A stretch of 64,000 bases of DNA, taken from positions 434,001 to 498,000 of the forward strand of contig CAWDJV010000005.1 of NCBI GenBank assembly GCA_963802795.1, in the 5' to 3' direction. This stretch comes from JAIBJN01 sp963802795 (GTDB lineage: Bacteria > Actinomycetota > Thermoleophilia > Gaiellales > Gaiellaceae). This document shows positions 51,838-60,617 of this stretch, one piece after another (position 1 is the first letter of the stretch; the number at the start of each line of letters is the position of its first letter). The notes beneath the pieces were generated by a model. That model was given only the letters and a program-made list of their open reading frames with translations, made no database searches and was not told the DNA's origin. The position numbers and the translations under genes are program-made.

Positions 51838-53661
51838 GTGAAGATCGTCGTCCTCGTCAAGCAGGTCCCGAATCCGAGCCACGTACGGCTCGATCCTGAG
51901 ACGAGGCGGCTCGTACGCGAGGGCGTCCCGCTCGAGCTGAACGAGTTCGACGTCTACGCCGTCAGCGAGGCGGTCCGGCTCCGGGACGCGCACGGCGGCG
52001 AGGTCGTGACGATGACGATGGGGCCGCCGCAGGCCGAGGAGGCCCTCCGCATGACGCTCGCCATGGGCGCCGACCGGTCGATCCACCTCTCCGACAAGGC
52101 GTTCGCCGTCGCGGACACGCTCGGGACGTCGCGGACGCTCGCCATGGCGGTCGCCAGGGAGGGCGCCGACCTCGTCATCTGCGGCCGGAAGACCGTCGAC
52201 TCGGAGACGTGGCAGGTCCCGGCCGAGACGGCTGCCTTCCTCGGCTGGGGGCAGCTCACGAACCTCGACAGGCTGGAGCTCGAGGCTGGACGGCTGCGCG
52301 GGCGCCGCGAGACGGACGAGGGCTACGACACCTACGAGCTCGAGCTTCCCGCACTCGTGTCCGTGACCGAGGGCGTCAACGAGGGGATCTGGCCGGCGAA
52401 ACGAGACGTCGAGGCAACCTCGACGGACGGCCGCATCGCCACCTGGACGGCCTCCGACCTCGTCGACGACCTCGAGGAGGACGATCGGCGCTTCGGCCAG
52501 ACCGGCTCGCCGACCCGCGTCCTGGCGGTCAAGGACGTCACGCCCGAGCGCCGCGGCGAGATCGCGGCCTCCCCCGGCGAGGCTGCCGAGCGGATTCAGG
52601 TGCTCCTCTCCGAGGCGGCCGGGCCGCCCACGTCACCGTGGGAGAAGCCGGAGCGACTGGGCCAGAAGCCCGGTCGGAGCTACGACTGCTGGACGGTGGT
52701 CGAGCTCGTCGAGGGCAGTCCGCGCCGCGTCTCGCTCGAGCTCCTCGGCAAGGGCAGGGAGCTCGCCGGGAAGCTCGGCGGCGAGAACGTGGCCCTCATT
52801 CTCGGCCACGGGCTCGACGCCGCGGCCAAGGAGGCCGCGCGCCACGGAGCCGAACGGATCGTCCTCGTCGACGACGACCGTCTGGCCGAGTACCACCCTG
52901 ACACCTACGCAACAGCGTTGTGCCGAGTCCTCGAGACCGAGCGCCCGCACGCTCTCCTGATTCCTTCAACGGCCGCCGGCCGCGACTATGGGCCGCGCGC
53001 CGCGGGGGAGCTCGAGCTCGGGATGACCGGGGATTGCGTCGATCTCGGCATCGACAAGGGGGGGCGCCTCATCCAGTACAAGCCCGCGTACGGCGGCAAC
53101 ATCGTCTCGGTGATCATGGGCGCGACGACGCCCCAGCTCGCCACGGTGCGGCCGGGGATGTTCGCGCCGGTCGAGCCGCGAGACGACGCCGAGGCAGAAG
53201 TCGCGCGGCTCGAGGTCGGTGACCTTCCGGAGCCTCGCACGCGTCTCGTCGACCGCGAAGAGCGCCCGGATACCGCCGCCTACGAGCTGGACGCCGCGCG
53301 GGTCTGCCTCTGCGTCGGCAAGGGCGTCGGCGGCCCCGAAGCCCTCCCGGAGATCGAGGGCTTCGCCGCCCGTCTCGGAGCAGCCGTGGGGGCGAGCAGG
53401 GGCGTCGCCGACGCCGGTTGGCTCCCCAAGAACCGCCAGATCGGGCTCACCGGCCGCGCGATCGCGCCACGGCTTCTGCTGGAGGTCGGCGTGCGCGGCG
53501 CCTTCGAGCACCGGGTCGGATCGGTGAAGGCAGGCGTCATCGTCGCCCTGAACGCGAACGAGCGGGCGCCGATCTTCTCCCACGCCGACGTGGGCCTCGT
53601 CGGCGACTGGCGTGAGACCCTGCCGCCGCTCGTCGGCGCACTGGAGGGGAAGCTGCCCTGA
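51838..53661 (+). CDS. Fused electron transfer flavoprotein, beta then alpha (EtfBA)
   Basis: A single 607-residue frame. Residues 1 to about 260 are EtfB (KIVVLVKQVPNP, DVYAVSEAVRLRD, DLVICGRKTVDSETWQVP, VSVTEGVNEGIWP). A linker of ~25 residues follows, and from about 290 comes EtfA, with ALILGHGLDAAAKEA, IPSTAAGRDYGPRAAGEL and the FAD-binding end LTGRAIAPRLLLEVGVRGAF, NANERAPIFSHADVGLVGDW. EtfA and EtfB are normally two genes. There is no stop or frameshift at the join. It passes electrons from acyl-CoA dehydrogenases to the quinone pool. Start is a GTG at 51838. Confidence 0.9.
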   Translation: MKIVVLVKQVPNPSHVRLDPETRRLVREGVPLELNEFDVYAVSEAVRLRDAHGGEVVTMTMGPPQAEEALRMTLAMGADRSIHLSDKAFAVADTLGTSRTLAMAVAREGADLVICGRKTVDSETWQVPAETAAFLGWGQLTNLDRLELEAGRLRGRRETDEGYDTYELELPALVSVTEGVNEGIWPAKRDVEATSTDGRIATWTASDLVDDLEEDDRRFGQTGSPTRVLAVKDVTPERRGEIAASPGEAAERIQVLLSEAAGPPTSPWEKPERLGQKPGRSYDCWTVVELVEGSPRRVSLELLGKGRELAGKLGGENVALILGHGLDAAAKEAARHGAERIVLVDDDRLAEYHPDTYATALCRVLETERPHALLIPSTAAGRDYGPRAAGELELGMTGDCVDLGIDKGGRLIQYKPAYGGNIVSVIMGATTPQLATVRPGMFAPVEPRDDAEAEVARLEVGDLPEPRTRLVDREERPDTAAYELDAARVCLCVGKGVGGPEALPEIEGFAARLGAAVGASRGVADAGWLPKNRQIGLTGRAIAPRLLLEVGVRGAFEHRVGSVKAGVIVALNANERAPIFSHADVGLVGDWRETLPPLVGALEGKLP

Positions 53662-54440
53662 GGCTCAACGAGCACCGGTGGGGCTTTCCGGAAGCCCCGC
53701 CACTCGTGTGCCTCCACGGCGTGGCCGCGCACGGGCTGCGCTTCCGGCGGCTCGTCGAGGAGCACCTCGCCGACCGCTTCTCCGTGCGTGCGCTCGACCT
53801 GCGCGGCCACGGCCGCTCCGGCTGGGACGAGCCGTGGACGATCGACCAGCACGTCGTCGACCTGCTGGAGACCGTCACCGAGCCGGCGACCTGGATCGGA
53901 CACAGCTTCGGCGGGCGCCTCACGGCGGAGGTGACGGGGCGCAGGCCCGACCTCGTCGAGCGGGCCGTCCTGCTCGACCCAGCGCTCTGGATCCCACCGG
54001 ACGCGGCGGAGGACTTCGCGCAGCTCGAGCTCGGCAAGGCACCCTTCGCCACGGTGGGGGAGGCGCTCGAAGCGCGCGCGGCGGGCCTCGAGAGCACGCC
54101 CCGCGCGTTCCTCGAGGAGGAGATGCGCGAGCACCTCGTCGAGCAGCCCGAAGGCGGCTGGTTCTACCGCTACTCCAGGGAGGCGGTCGCGGCTGCCTAC
54201 CGGGAGATGGCGGCGTTCCCGCCGGCCTGGGAGAAGCTTCGCATCCCGACGCTGCTCGTGGTCGCGGAGCACGCCAAGCTCGTGAGCGCCGCCGAGGTCG
54301 AGCTCTACCGCGCGGTGCTCGGCGATCTGCTCGAGGTCGCCGTCGTGCCCGGTGGGCACATCGTGCTCTGGGACGCCTACGAGGAAACGGCGGCGGCGAT
54401 CGACTCGTTCCTCGGAACCACGCGCGCTCAGAACCCTTAG
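53658..54440 (+). CDS. Alpha/beta hydrolase
   Basis: About 260 residues. PPLVCLHGVAAHGLRFRRL is the first strand and oxyanion loop; RALDLRGHGRSGWDEPWTID and WIGHSFGGRLTAE (nucleophile serine elbow GHSFGG) follow. A late His in VVPGGHIVLWD completes the triad. No ATG is available: the first GTG (53706) lies within the first strand and would remove part of the fold. The frame opens with CTG at 53658, overlapping the EtfBA stop as CTGA, so CTG initiation is proposed. Substrate unknown. The stop overlaps that of the convergent arginase gene. Confidence 0.8.
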   Translation: MRLNEHRWGFPEAPPLVCLHGVAAHGLRFRRLVEEHLADRFSVRALDLRGHGRSGWDEPWTIDQHVVDLLETVTEPATWIGHSFGGRLTAEVTGRRPDLVERAVLLDPALWIPPDAAEDFAQLELGKAPFATVGEALEARAAGLESTPRAFLEEEMREHLVEQPEGGWFYRYSREAVAAAYREMAAFPPAWEKLRIPTLLVVAEHAKLVSAAEVELYRAVLGDLLEVAVVPGGHIVLWDAYEETAAAIDSFLGTTRAQNP

Positions 54441-55345
54441 AGAATCCGCGCGCCGAAGGCGCTCGCGGCCAGCTCGACGGCGAGCGTCGCGGTCTCGTTG
54501 CCGCGATCGAGGATCGGATTCACCTCGACGATCTCGAAGGACCCGAGCAGTCCCGACTCGGCGACGAGCTCCATGGCCAGGTGCGCCTCCCGGTACGAGA
54601 GGCCGCCGCGCACGGGCGTTCCCACGCCCGGGGCGACATCGGGATCGACGACGTCCATGTCGAGCGAGACATGGACGAAGGGAGCGTCCGACAGGCGCTC
54701 GAGCGCCTCGCGAACGACCGGCTCGATGCCCCGCCGGTCGAGCTCGCTCATCGTGTGGATGCCGATACCGCTCTCGCGCACGTACGCCCGCTCCCCCTCG
54801 TCCAGCGAGCGGACGCCGACCAGCACGACCCGCTCCGGGTCGGCGGCCGGGAGCGGCCAGGCCTCGCTCGCGAACGCCTCCGGCGACCGCCCGAGGACGG
54901 CGGCGAGCGGCATCCCGTGGACGTTTCCGCTCGGGGACGTTTCCGGGGTGTTCAGGTCGCCGTGGGCGTCGAGCCAGAGGACGCCCCCGGCGCCGTGCAC
55001 CGAGGCCATGCCCCCCAGCGTGCCGAGAGCAATGGAATGGTCGCCGCCCAGGACGATGGGCGTCCTCCCCCCCTCGACGGCGGCGGCGACCCGCCGCGCG
55101 ATGCGCTCGCACGTCTCCTTGATCTTGGCGAGGAACCGAGCGTTCGGGTTTCCGCTCGCCGTCGCCTCGGCGACGGCCGTCTCCACGTTTCCCCAGTCCG
55201 CGCAGGCGATGCCGAGGTCGCCGAGTCGGTCGTCGAGCCCCGCGTAGCGAATCGCCGACGGGCCCATGTCGACCCCGCGCCTCCCGGCACCGAGGTCGAG
55301 CGCGGCGCCGATCACCACCACCTTCCTCCCGCTTCCGTCCGCCAC
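54437..55345 (-). CDS. rocF: Arginase/agmatinase family ureohydrolase (arginase-like)
   Basis: A 302-residue dimanganese enzyme. Metal-binding motifs are all present: VLGGDHSIALGT, LWLDAHGDLNTPE (DAHxD) and HVSLDMDVVDPDVAPG (SxDxDxxDP). ALDLGAGRRGVDMGPSAIRYAG is the arginase-type N-terminus, and GNVHGMPLAAVLG matches the substrate loop of arginases rather than agmatinases. Expected reaction: arginine to ornithine and urea. Length is typical. It is convergent with the alpha/beta hydrolase and divergent from the tRNA gene. Confidence 0.88.
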   Translation of the reverse strand: MADGSGRKVVVIGAALDLGAGRRGVDMGPSAIRYAGLDDRLGDLGIACADWGNVETAVAEATASGNPNARFLAKIKETCERIARRVAAAVEGGRTPIVLGGDHSIALGTLGGMASVHGAGGVLWLDAHGDLNTPETSPSGNVHGMPLAAVLGRSPEAFASEAWPLPAADPERVVLVGVRSLDEGERAYVRESGIGIHTMSELDRRGIEPVVREALERLSDAPFVHVSLDMDVVDPDVAPGVGTPVRGGLSYREAHLAMELVAESGLLGSFEIVEVNPILDRGNETATLAVELAASAFGARIL

Positions 55346-55373
55346 GGCCGGTGAGGCTACACTTCGATGCCTT

Positions 55374-55446
55374 GGCGAGGTAGCTCAGTCGGTAGAGCAC
55401 ACGGCTGAAAACCGTGGTGTCGCCGGTTCGATTCCGGCCCTCGCCA
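55374..55446 (+). tRNA. tRNA-Phe (anticodon GAA)
   Basis: A complete 73-base cloverleaf. The acceptor GGCGAGG pairs with CCTCGCC, the D arm is GCTC/GAGC, the anticodon stem CACGG/CCGTG carries loop CTGAAAA giving anticodon GAA, and a five-base variable loop follows. The T arm GCCGG/CCGGC has loop TTCGATT, and the discriminator base is A. The CCA end is not encoded. Confidence 0.97.
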
Positions 55447-55634
55447 CTCTCTCTCGCAACGTAGGCGCCGCAGAACCATCACCATCGAGGGGAGGAGAGC
55501 GCAGTGCGCCTCGAGTCGCTTTGCAGGATGGCGATGCGCTACACGGACGCGAGCCTAACCGGGGACGCTCCCGGGTGCGTAAAAACGACGTCCGGGCCGG
55601 TGCGACCGTGCCGCGAACGCCGTTTGGCGGCATC

Positions 55635-56276
55635 CTAACCCCCCTCGTTGCGACGGGCAACAAACGCGGTTCCGGATCCCGCCGCGAGCTCCTCGAAGCG
55701 CCCGAAGCCGAGGAGCTCGAGCCCTCTCCGCAGCGTCTCGGGCGGCGTCCAGATCGGCGTCTCGGCCCCTGAGGACGAGGCCACGACAACCGCGCCTCCC
55801 GGGGCCGTGACCCGTCCCAGCTCGGGGAAGAACGGGATCATGTTCAGCAGGACGACGAGGTCGAAGGCGCCGGCCTGGAACGGGAGCTCGGAGGCGTCTG
55901 CGACCTCGAAGCGGACGCGGGCCGCGAGCTCCCGGGGGAGTACCCGGCGGGCCTCCTCGACCATCGCAGGAGCCAGGTCGACCCCGACGACCTCGGCTCC
56001 GGGGAAACGTTCTGCGACCAGGCGGGCTGCCGCGCCCGTTCCCGTTCCGACGTCGAGGACGCGGCTCGGGGAAGCGTCGAGGCGCTCGAGGGCGGCCGCC
56101 AGGGACACGAGAGTCTCGGGCCCCATCAGGTTCTCCCACCTGGATGCGAGCCAGTCGAACTCCGCCCGCAACGGCCCTCGAAAGATGCGCCAGAGGCCCG
56201 GGCGGGCGGCGACGGCCCTCGCGGCCAGGCGCGCGAATCGGCGAGCGGCAGCTCCCCGGACGGGAGGGACGCTCAC
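55635..56276 (-). CDS. Class I SAM-dependent methyltransferase
   Basis: A 213-residue methyltransferase of the Methyltransf_11/25 type. Motif I is RVLDVGTGTGAAARLVAERF (about 72-91), followed by VVGVDLAPAMVEEAR, VRFEVADASELPF and FDLVVLLNMIPFFPELGR with a proline-rich motif IV. An N-terminal Arg/Ala-rich helix of ~45 residues precedes the fold. The C-terminus is short. The target is unknown. It is the last gene of the leftward series starting at the ccm/hem region and overlaps the SAM hydrolase gene by four bases. Confidence 0.82.
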   Translation of the reverse strand: MSVPPVRGAAARRFARLAARAVAARPGLWRIFRGPLRAEFDWLASRWENLMGPETLVSLAAALERLDASPSRVLDVGTGTGAAARLVAERFPGAEVVGVDLAPAMVEEARRVLPRELAARVRFEVADASELPFQAGAFDLVVLLNMIPFFPELGRVTAPGGAVVVASSSGAETPIWTPPETLRRGLELLGFGRFEELAAGSGTAFVARRNEGG

Positions 56277-57088
56277 ACGTCGACCGCGGACAGCCGAATC
56301 TCCTCGCCCACCCCGACGCCGAACATCTCCGCGGCGTTCCCGCGGTTGATGGCGAGCGAGACGTTCCAGTACGCGTCCTCGTAGAGGACGATGTCGCCCG
56401 CCCGGACCTCGGCGAACGTCCTCGCGGCGACGGCGTAGTACCGCTCGAAGCCGATCTCGAGCTCCACCTGCACGCCGGGCTCGATGCCGACCTGCGCCAG
56501 GTCGTCGGGCTTCAGGTTGAGCTGGACGTTCCCGAAGCGGTCGACGTGGAGGACGGTCGCGCGGATCCGGCGCGCTCCGATCTGCGGGGCGGTGAGCTCG
56601 AGGCGAACGAGCCTGCTCGCCGGGACGGCAGGCCCCAGATCGCCGAGGGCGACGCCGGCGGCGAGATGCCCGGCGGCCGGGGCGAACACGTCGCGGCCGT
56701 GGAAGGTGCGCGCCACCGGGTCGAGCCGGTAGGCGGGCTCGGCCAGTTCGACCGCCTCCTCGACCCCCCCGAACACGTCCGCGGCGACGAGCAGCAGCCC
56801 GTTGTCGGGCCCGACGAAGAAGCGGCCGTCCGCACTGCGAAGCGCGAGCGGCTTCCTCGCTCCGCCCACCTCCGGGTCGACGACCGCGAGGTGGATCCCG
56901 GACGGCATGTACGGGAGCGTGCTGGAGAGCACGAGCGCGCCCTGGAGCACGTTCTGCGGCGCGATTCCGTGCGTGATGTCGATCACTTCCGCCGCGGGCG
57001 CGATGCGCTTGATGACGCCGTGGCAGGTGCCGACGAAGTCGTCCTCGAGGCCGAAATCGGTCAGGAAGGTGATGAACCGGCGTTCGAT
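56273..57088 (-). CDS. SAM hydroxide adenosyltransferase/chlorinase-family protein (DUF62), start unclear
   Basis: The product has the family sequence FITFLTDFGLEDDFVG, then VIDITHGIAPQNV, VVDPEVGGARKPL and FVGPDNGLL. The C-terminal barrel has ATVLHVDRFGNVQLNL and AYWNVSLAINRGNAAEMFG. Most relatives hydrolyse S-adenosylmethionine to adenosine and methionine; halogenases are rarer. No ATG, GTG or TTG precedes FITFLTDFG. The frame is closed by TAA at 57100-57098, and the only near candidates are ATC codons (57088, 57073). Either a rare start is used or a base is missing, as in other genes here. Upstream overlaps the end of hemD. Confidence 0.82.
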   Translation of the reverse strand: MERRFITFLTDFGLEDDFVGTCHGVIKRIAPAAEVIDITHGIAPQNVLQGALVLSSTLPYMPSGIHLAVVDPEVGGARKPLALRSADGRFFVGPDNGLLLVAADVFGGVEEAVELAEPAYRLDPVARTFHGRDVFAPAAGHLAAGVALGDLGPAVPASRLVRLELTAPQIGARRIRATVLHVDRFGNVQLNLKPDDLAQVGIEPGVQVELEIGFERYYAVAARTFAEVRAGDIVLYEDAYWNVSLAINRGNAAEMFGVGVGEEIRLSAVDV

Positions 57089-57720
57089 GCCGCGAGCTTA
57101 ACGGCTTCCCGGAGCCCGTTTCGGTCGTGGCTCCGCGCCTCTGCTAGGACATGGAGGCCGAGACGCATCGCCTCGGCCGACGTGACCGGTCCGATGGACA
57201 CGCACGGGAGATCGGTCTCCAGGGCGGCGAAGCTCCGAGCGGCGGAGGGGGAGGCGAGGACGACGAGGCCGGTCGTCGGGAAGCTCGCCGGACGGCGCTC
57301 GACGGTGCGGTAGAGGGCGGTGAAATCGGCTCCCAGCTCGCGGACGAGGACGTCACGCGCCCCCTCCGCCCCGGCGAAGAGCACCCGGCCGACCGGCCGG
57401 GGGAGCTCGGCGGCTAGACCCTCCTGCGTCGAGACCCGCGCGACGAGGTCGGGCTCGACGCCGTGACTTCGCAGCGCCTCCTCCGTGCCCGGCCCGACGA
57501 CTCCGACCCGGGGCAGCGGGCCCTCCAGCCGCTCGAAGAGCGCCTCGACCGCGTTCCGGCTCGTGAGCACGAGCCAGTCGTAGTCCGCGGGACGAACGGG
57601 TGGGCCCGGCAGAGGCTCGACCGCCACGAGCGGGCAGATCTCGATCTCGAGGCCCTCGGCGGCGAGCTCGTCGGCGAGCGGCGCGCTCTGCGTCTCCGTG
57701 CCGGTGAGGACGACCCTCAT
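57061..57720 (-). CDS. hemD: Uroporphyrinogen-III synthase
   Basis: A 219-residue protein. HemD sequences are weakly conserved, but the two-lobed pattern fits: VVLTGTETQSAPLADELAAEG at the start, then DWLVLTSRNAVEALFERL, RVGVVGPGTEEALRSHG, VLFAGAEGARDVL, and LVVLASPSAARSFAAL with PCVSIGPVTSAEAMRLGL at the end. The ATG at 57720 overlaps the hemC stop (ATGA), and context in a hemA-C-D series makes the call secure. It closes hydroxymethylbilane to the asymmetric ring. Confidence 0.88.
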   Translation of the reverse strand: MRVVLTGTETQSAPLADELAAEGLEIEICPLVAVEPLPGPPVRPADYDWLVLTSRNAVEALFERLEGPLPRVGVVGPGTEEALRSHGVEPDLVARVSTQEGLAAELPRPVGRVLFAGAEGARDVLVRELGADFTALYRTVERRPASFPTTGLVVLASPSAARSFAALETDLPCVSIGPVTSAEAMRLGLHVLAEARSHDRNGLREAVKLAASNAGSSPS

Positions 57721-58559
57721 CTGCCCAGTGCCGACACGGCGGCGAGAAGCTCGTCGGCCACCGTCGCCGGGTTGTCGCCGTGCCTGCGCTCGATCCATGC
57801 GCCGTCTTCGTCCGCGATGAGCGCGGTGAGTGTCCGGCCGTCGTGGTGGGCGGCAACCGGGGCGAGGCAGCCCCCGCCGATCCGGGTGACGCAGGCTCGC
57901 TCGGCCTCGACCCGCCGCCGCGTCTCGATGTCGTCGAGCGCCGCGACAAGCACTTCCTCTCCCGTTCGCACCTGGAGCGCCACCGCGCCCTGGCCCGCCT
58001 CCGGCAGGAGCTCACCGGGTGGGAAGCGGTAGCCGATCTCGCCGGCGAGCCCGACCCGCTCGAGGCCGGCCGCGGCGAGCACGATGGCGTCGAGGCCCCG
58101 TTCACGCATCTTGCGGAGGCGGGTGTCCACGTTCCCGCGAAGTGGCTCGACGGACAGGCTCGGCTCGAGAGCGAGAAGCTGCGCGCGGCGGCGAACCGAG
58201 GCGGTCCCGACCCGGAGGCCGGGGCGGAGGCCGGCCGCGCCGCAGAGGGCATCTCGAGGGTCTTCACGGGCGAGAAACGCTCCGACAGCCAGGCCCTCCC
58301 GGTCTGTGGACGTCATGTCCTTCGCCGAGTGGACCGCCACGTCGATCCGGCCGGCGAGCAGGGCTTCCTCGATCTCCTTGACGAAGACCCCGCGCGCGCC
58401 GATCTCGCCGAATGGCTTCGAGCGGTCGCGGTCGCCGCTCGTCGTGATGGGGACGATGGCCACGTTCGCGTCGGCCGACGCGGCCCTCAGCGCGTCGGCG
58501 GCCAGCTCGGCCTGGACGAGGGCGAGCCTACTGCCGCGGGTGCCGAGCCTGACCAGCAT
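57717..58559 (-). CDS. hemC: Porphobilinogen deaminase (hydroxymethylbilane synthase)
   Basis: A 280-residue enzyme assembling four porphobilinogens. VRLGTRGSRLALVQAELAA opens the chain. Substrate-binding stretches are GVFVKEIEEALLAGRIDVAV, HSAKDMTS, VGTASVRRRAQLL and RGNVDTRLRKM. The dipyrromethane cofactor cysteine is in RIGGGCLAPVAAHH. The length is a little short of the usual 305-315, mostly at the C-terminus. It overlaps the end of hemA by 32 bases and the start of hemD by four. Confidence 0.93.
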   Translation of the reverse strand: MLVRLGTRGSRLALVQAELAADALRAASADANVAIVPITTSGDRDRSKPFGEIGARGVFVKEIEEALLAGRIDVAVHSAKDMTSTDREGLAVGAFLAREDPRDALCGAAGLRPGLRVGTASVRRRAQLLALEPSLSVEPLRGNVDTRLRKMRERGLDAIVLAAAGLERVGLAGEIGYRFPPGELLPEAGQGAVALQVRTGEEVLVAALDDIETRRRVEAERACVTRIGGGCLAPVAAHHDGRTLTALIADEDGAWIERRHGDNPATVADELLAAVSALGR

Positions 58560-59820
58560 CCCTCTCGTCGAGCCCGAAGAGGTGCCGAACCGCGTCCGCG
58601 TAGAGGACGCCGTCCGCCGCGCCGGCGGCCTCCTTCAGGCGGACGGTCGGCTGGTGCAGGAGCTTCGCCACGATCTGGCTCGTCAGCGCCTCGACGGCGC
58701 GGCGCTGGGTCGGGGAGAGAGCGCCGAGACGCCCCTGGGCGCGCTCCAGCTCCTCCCGCCTGATCGACTCGGCACGCGCACGGAGCGACGAGATCGCCGG
58801 GACGACGTCCAGGGAGAGCTGCCAGGCGCGGAAACCGTCCGCTTCCTCGCTCACGATCGCCTCGGCGCGAACCGCCTCTTCCCGGCGCCCGGCGACGCTC
58901 TCGGCGACGACGCGCTCGAGATCGTCGATGTCGTAGACGTAGCAGCCTTCGAGGTCGTTGACCGCGGGATCGACGTCCCGGGGCACGGCGATGTCGATGA
59001 AGAAGATCGAGCGGCCGCGGCGCTCTCTCATGGCGCGCTCGGCCTGAGCCGCCGTGACGACGTAGCCCTGCGAGCTCGTCGAGGCGACCACCACGTCTAC
59101 GTGGGCAAGCTCCCGCTCGACCTCGTCGAGGCCGACGGCGCGGCCGTCGAAGCGTCGCGCGAGCGCCTCGGCGCGCTCCGACGAGCGGTTGGCGACGACG
59201 ATCTCGCCGACGTTCCGCGAGATCAGGTTCGCGGCAGTCAGGTCGGCCGTCTTGCCCGCGCCGATCAGGAGGATGCGCCTGCCGGCGAGGTCGTCGAAGA
59301 CCCGCTCGGCAAGCTGGGCGGCAGCCGAGGAGACGGAGGCCGGGTTCTCGCCGATGGCGGTCTCGGTCCGCACCCGCTTGCCGACCCGCAAGGCCTGCCG
59401 GAAGAGCCGGTGGAGTGTCGAGCCGGCGGTGTCCGCCCCGCGGGCCGCCTCGTACGCCTCCCGCACCTGGCCGAGGATCTGCGCCTCGCCGGGGACCATC
59501 GAGTCGAGCCCGGCCGCCACCCGGAAGAGGTGCATCGCCGCGGCTTCGTCGGTGACCGTGTAGAGCGCGGGCTCGAGCTCCGAGGGCGAGAGCCCGGAGA
59601 GCCCCGCAAGCTCGCCGTAGATGCGCCTCTCGAGCCCGGAGGGCTCGGCGCCGACCGCGTAGACCTCGGTGCGATTGCAGGTCGAGAGGACGGCCGCCTC
59701 GGTCCCGCCGGCCGAGAGCCGCTCGAGGGCCTCGCGGCGCAGCGACGGGTCGTAGGCGAGCAGCTCCCGCAGCTCCACCGGAGCGCGCTGGTACGAGGTG
59801 CCGACGAGGAGCAGCCGCAT
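58528..59820 (-). CDS. hemA: Glutamyl-tRNA reductase
   Basis: A 430-residue enzyme making glutamate-1-semialdehyde in the C5 route to heme. The catalytic cysteine is C48 in LSTCNRTEVYAVG. AGLDSMVPGEAQILGQVREA, GKRVRTETAIGENPASVSSAA and the NADPH loop ILLIGAGKTADLTAANL follow. FIDIAVPRDVDPAV and a C-terminal dimerisation helix complete the protein. The N-terminal GTSYQRAPVELRE has Tyr where many homologues have His (GxSHKTAP). The ATG at 59820 overlaps the hemX-like stop by one base. Confidence 0.94.
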   Translation of the reverse strand: MRLLLVGTSYQRAPVELRELLAYDPSLRREALERLSAGGTEAAVLSTCNRTEVYAVGAEPSGLERRIYGELAGLSGLSPSELEPALYTVTDEAAAMHLFRVAAGLDSMVPGEAQILGQVREAYEAARGADTAGSTLHRLFRQALRVGKRVRTETAIGENPASVSSAAAQLAERVFDDLAGRRILLIGAGKTADLTAANLISRNVGEIVVANRSSERAEALARRFDGRAVGLDEVERELAHVDVVVASTSSQGYVVTAAQAERAMRERRGRSIFFIDIAVPRDVDPAVNDLEGCYVYDIDDLERVVAESVAGRREEAVRAEAIVSEEADGFRAWQLSLDVVPAISSLRARAESIRREELERAQGRLGALSPTQRRAVEALTSQIVAKLLHQPTVRLKEAAGAADGVLYADAVRHLFGLDERDAGQARHPRQ

Positions 59821-60617
59821 CAGAAGTGGGCGAACGGGGTGAGCACGAGGCGGACGAGGACGACGAGCAGGAAGCCGGCAAGGGCGAGGTACGCGACACG
59901 GCGACCGCGCCAGCCCGCCTCCCAGCGCAGGACGAGGAACGCCGCGTAGACGACCCACGCGAGGAGCGTGACGGCCATGGTCGCGTCGAAGCCGGCCGCG
60001 TGCGACTCGAGCTGCGCGAGGCCGATCCCCACTCCGACGGTGAGCGTCGGCAGGGCGACGGCGATGGTTCGCCCGGTGAGCCCGTCGAGCGTCTCGAGGG
60101 ACGGAGACCGGAGCCGGAGCACGCTCGGGGTCCGCCGCTTGAGGCGCCGCTCCTGCCAGAGGTAGAGCGCCGCGAGGGCGGCCGCGAGCGTGAAGCCCGC
60201 GAAGGCCGCGAGGATCAGGCCGACGTGGAACGCCAGGAAGACCGCGCCGAACTCGCTGCTCGCCTGCTCGCCGACGCCCCCGGCCGCCCACGAGAGCGCG
60301 AGGAGGAGGACGGCGAGCGGCATCACCGCGAGGCCGAGAAGGCGGTAGGGCGCTCGGCAGCCCCAGATGAGGTAGACGCCGACGCACATCCAGACGAAGA
60401 GGTTCAGCGAGCCCGCCCACGTCCCCCACGGGAAGCCGTCGGCGTCGGCGGCCTGCGCGACGAGAAGGGCCGTCTGCGCGAGCCAGCCGAGCCTGACCCC
60501 CCACATCGCCCAGCGAACGAGGGGGCCCGGGCGCACGGTGTCGCCGGCATAGGCCACCGCCGCCTCCAGATACCCCGCCAGCGCGGGCCAGAAGAGGAGG
60601 AGCCCGACCTCGCTCAA
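59820..60617 (-). CDS. CcsA/HemX-like cytochrome c assembly membrane protein
   Basis: A 265-residue protein with about eight transmembrane segments. A tryptophan-rich stretch, GFPWGTWAGSLNLFVWM, lies between helices 2 and 3, and FHVGLILAAFAGFTLAAALA and LESHAAGFDATMAVTLLAWV carry histidines placed as heme ligands in CcsA/CcmC/HemX proteins. HemX is commonly next to hemA and affects HemA abundance. The canonical WWD motif is not complete, so it is HemX-like rather than a full heme lyase subunit. It overlaps the CcmD-like gene by four bases. Confidence 0.78.
   Translation of the reverse strand: MSEVGLLLFWPALAGYLEAAVAYAGDTVRPGPLVRWAMWGVRLGWLAQTALLVAQAADADGFPWGTWAGSLNLFVWMCVGVYLIWGCRAPYRLLGLAVMPLAVLLLALSWAAGGVGEQASSEFGAVFLAFHVGLILAAFAGFTLAAALAALYLWQERRLKRRTPSVLRLRSPSLETLDGLTGRTIAVALPTLTVGVGIGLAQLESHAAGFDATMAVTLLAWVVYAAFLVLRWEAGWRGRRVAYLALAGFLLVVLVRLVLTPFAHF

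Noticed and set aside
55266..55789. Reading frames across the tRNA-Phe gene on both strands
   Set aside because: They contain the peptides typically produced by translating a tRNA gene (QSVEHTAENRGVAGSIPAL on one strand, GIEPATPRFSAVCSTD on the other). The tRNA explains the sequence.
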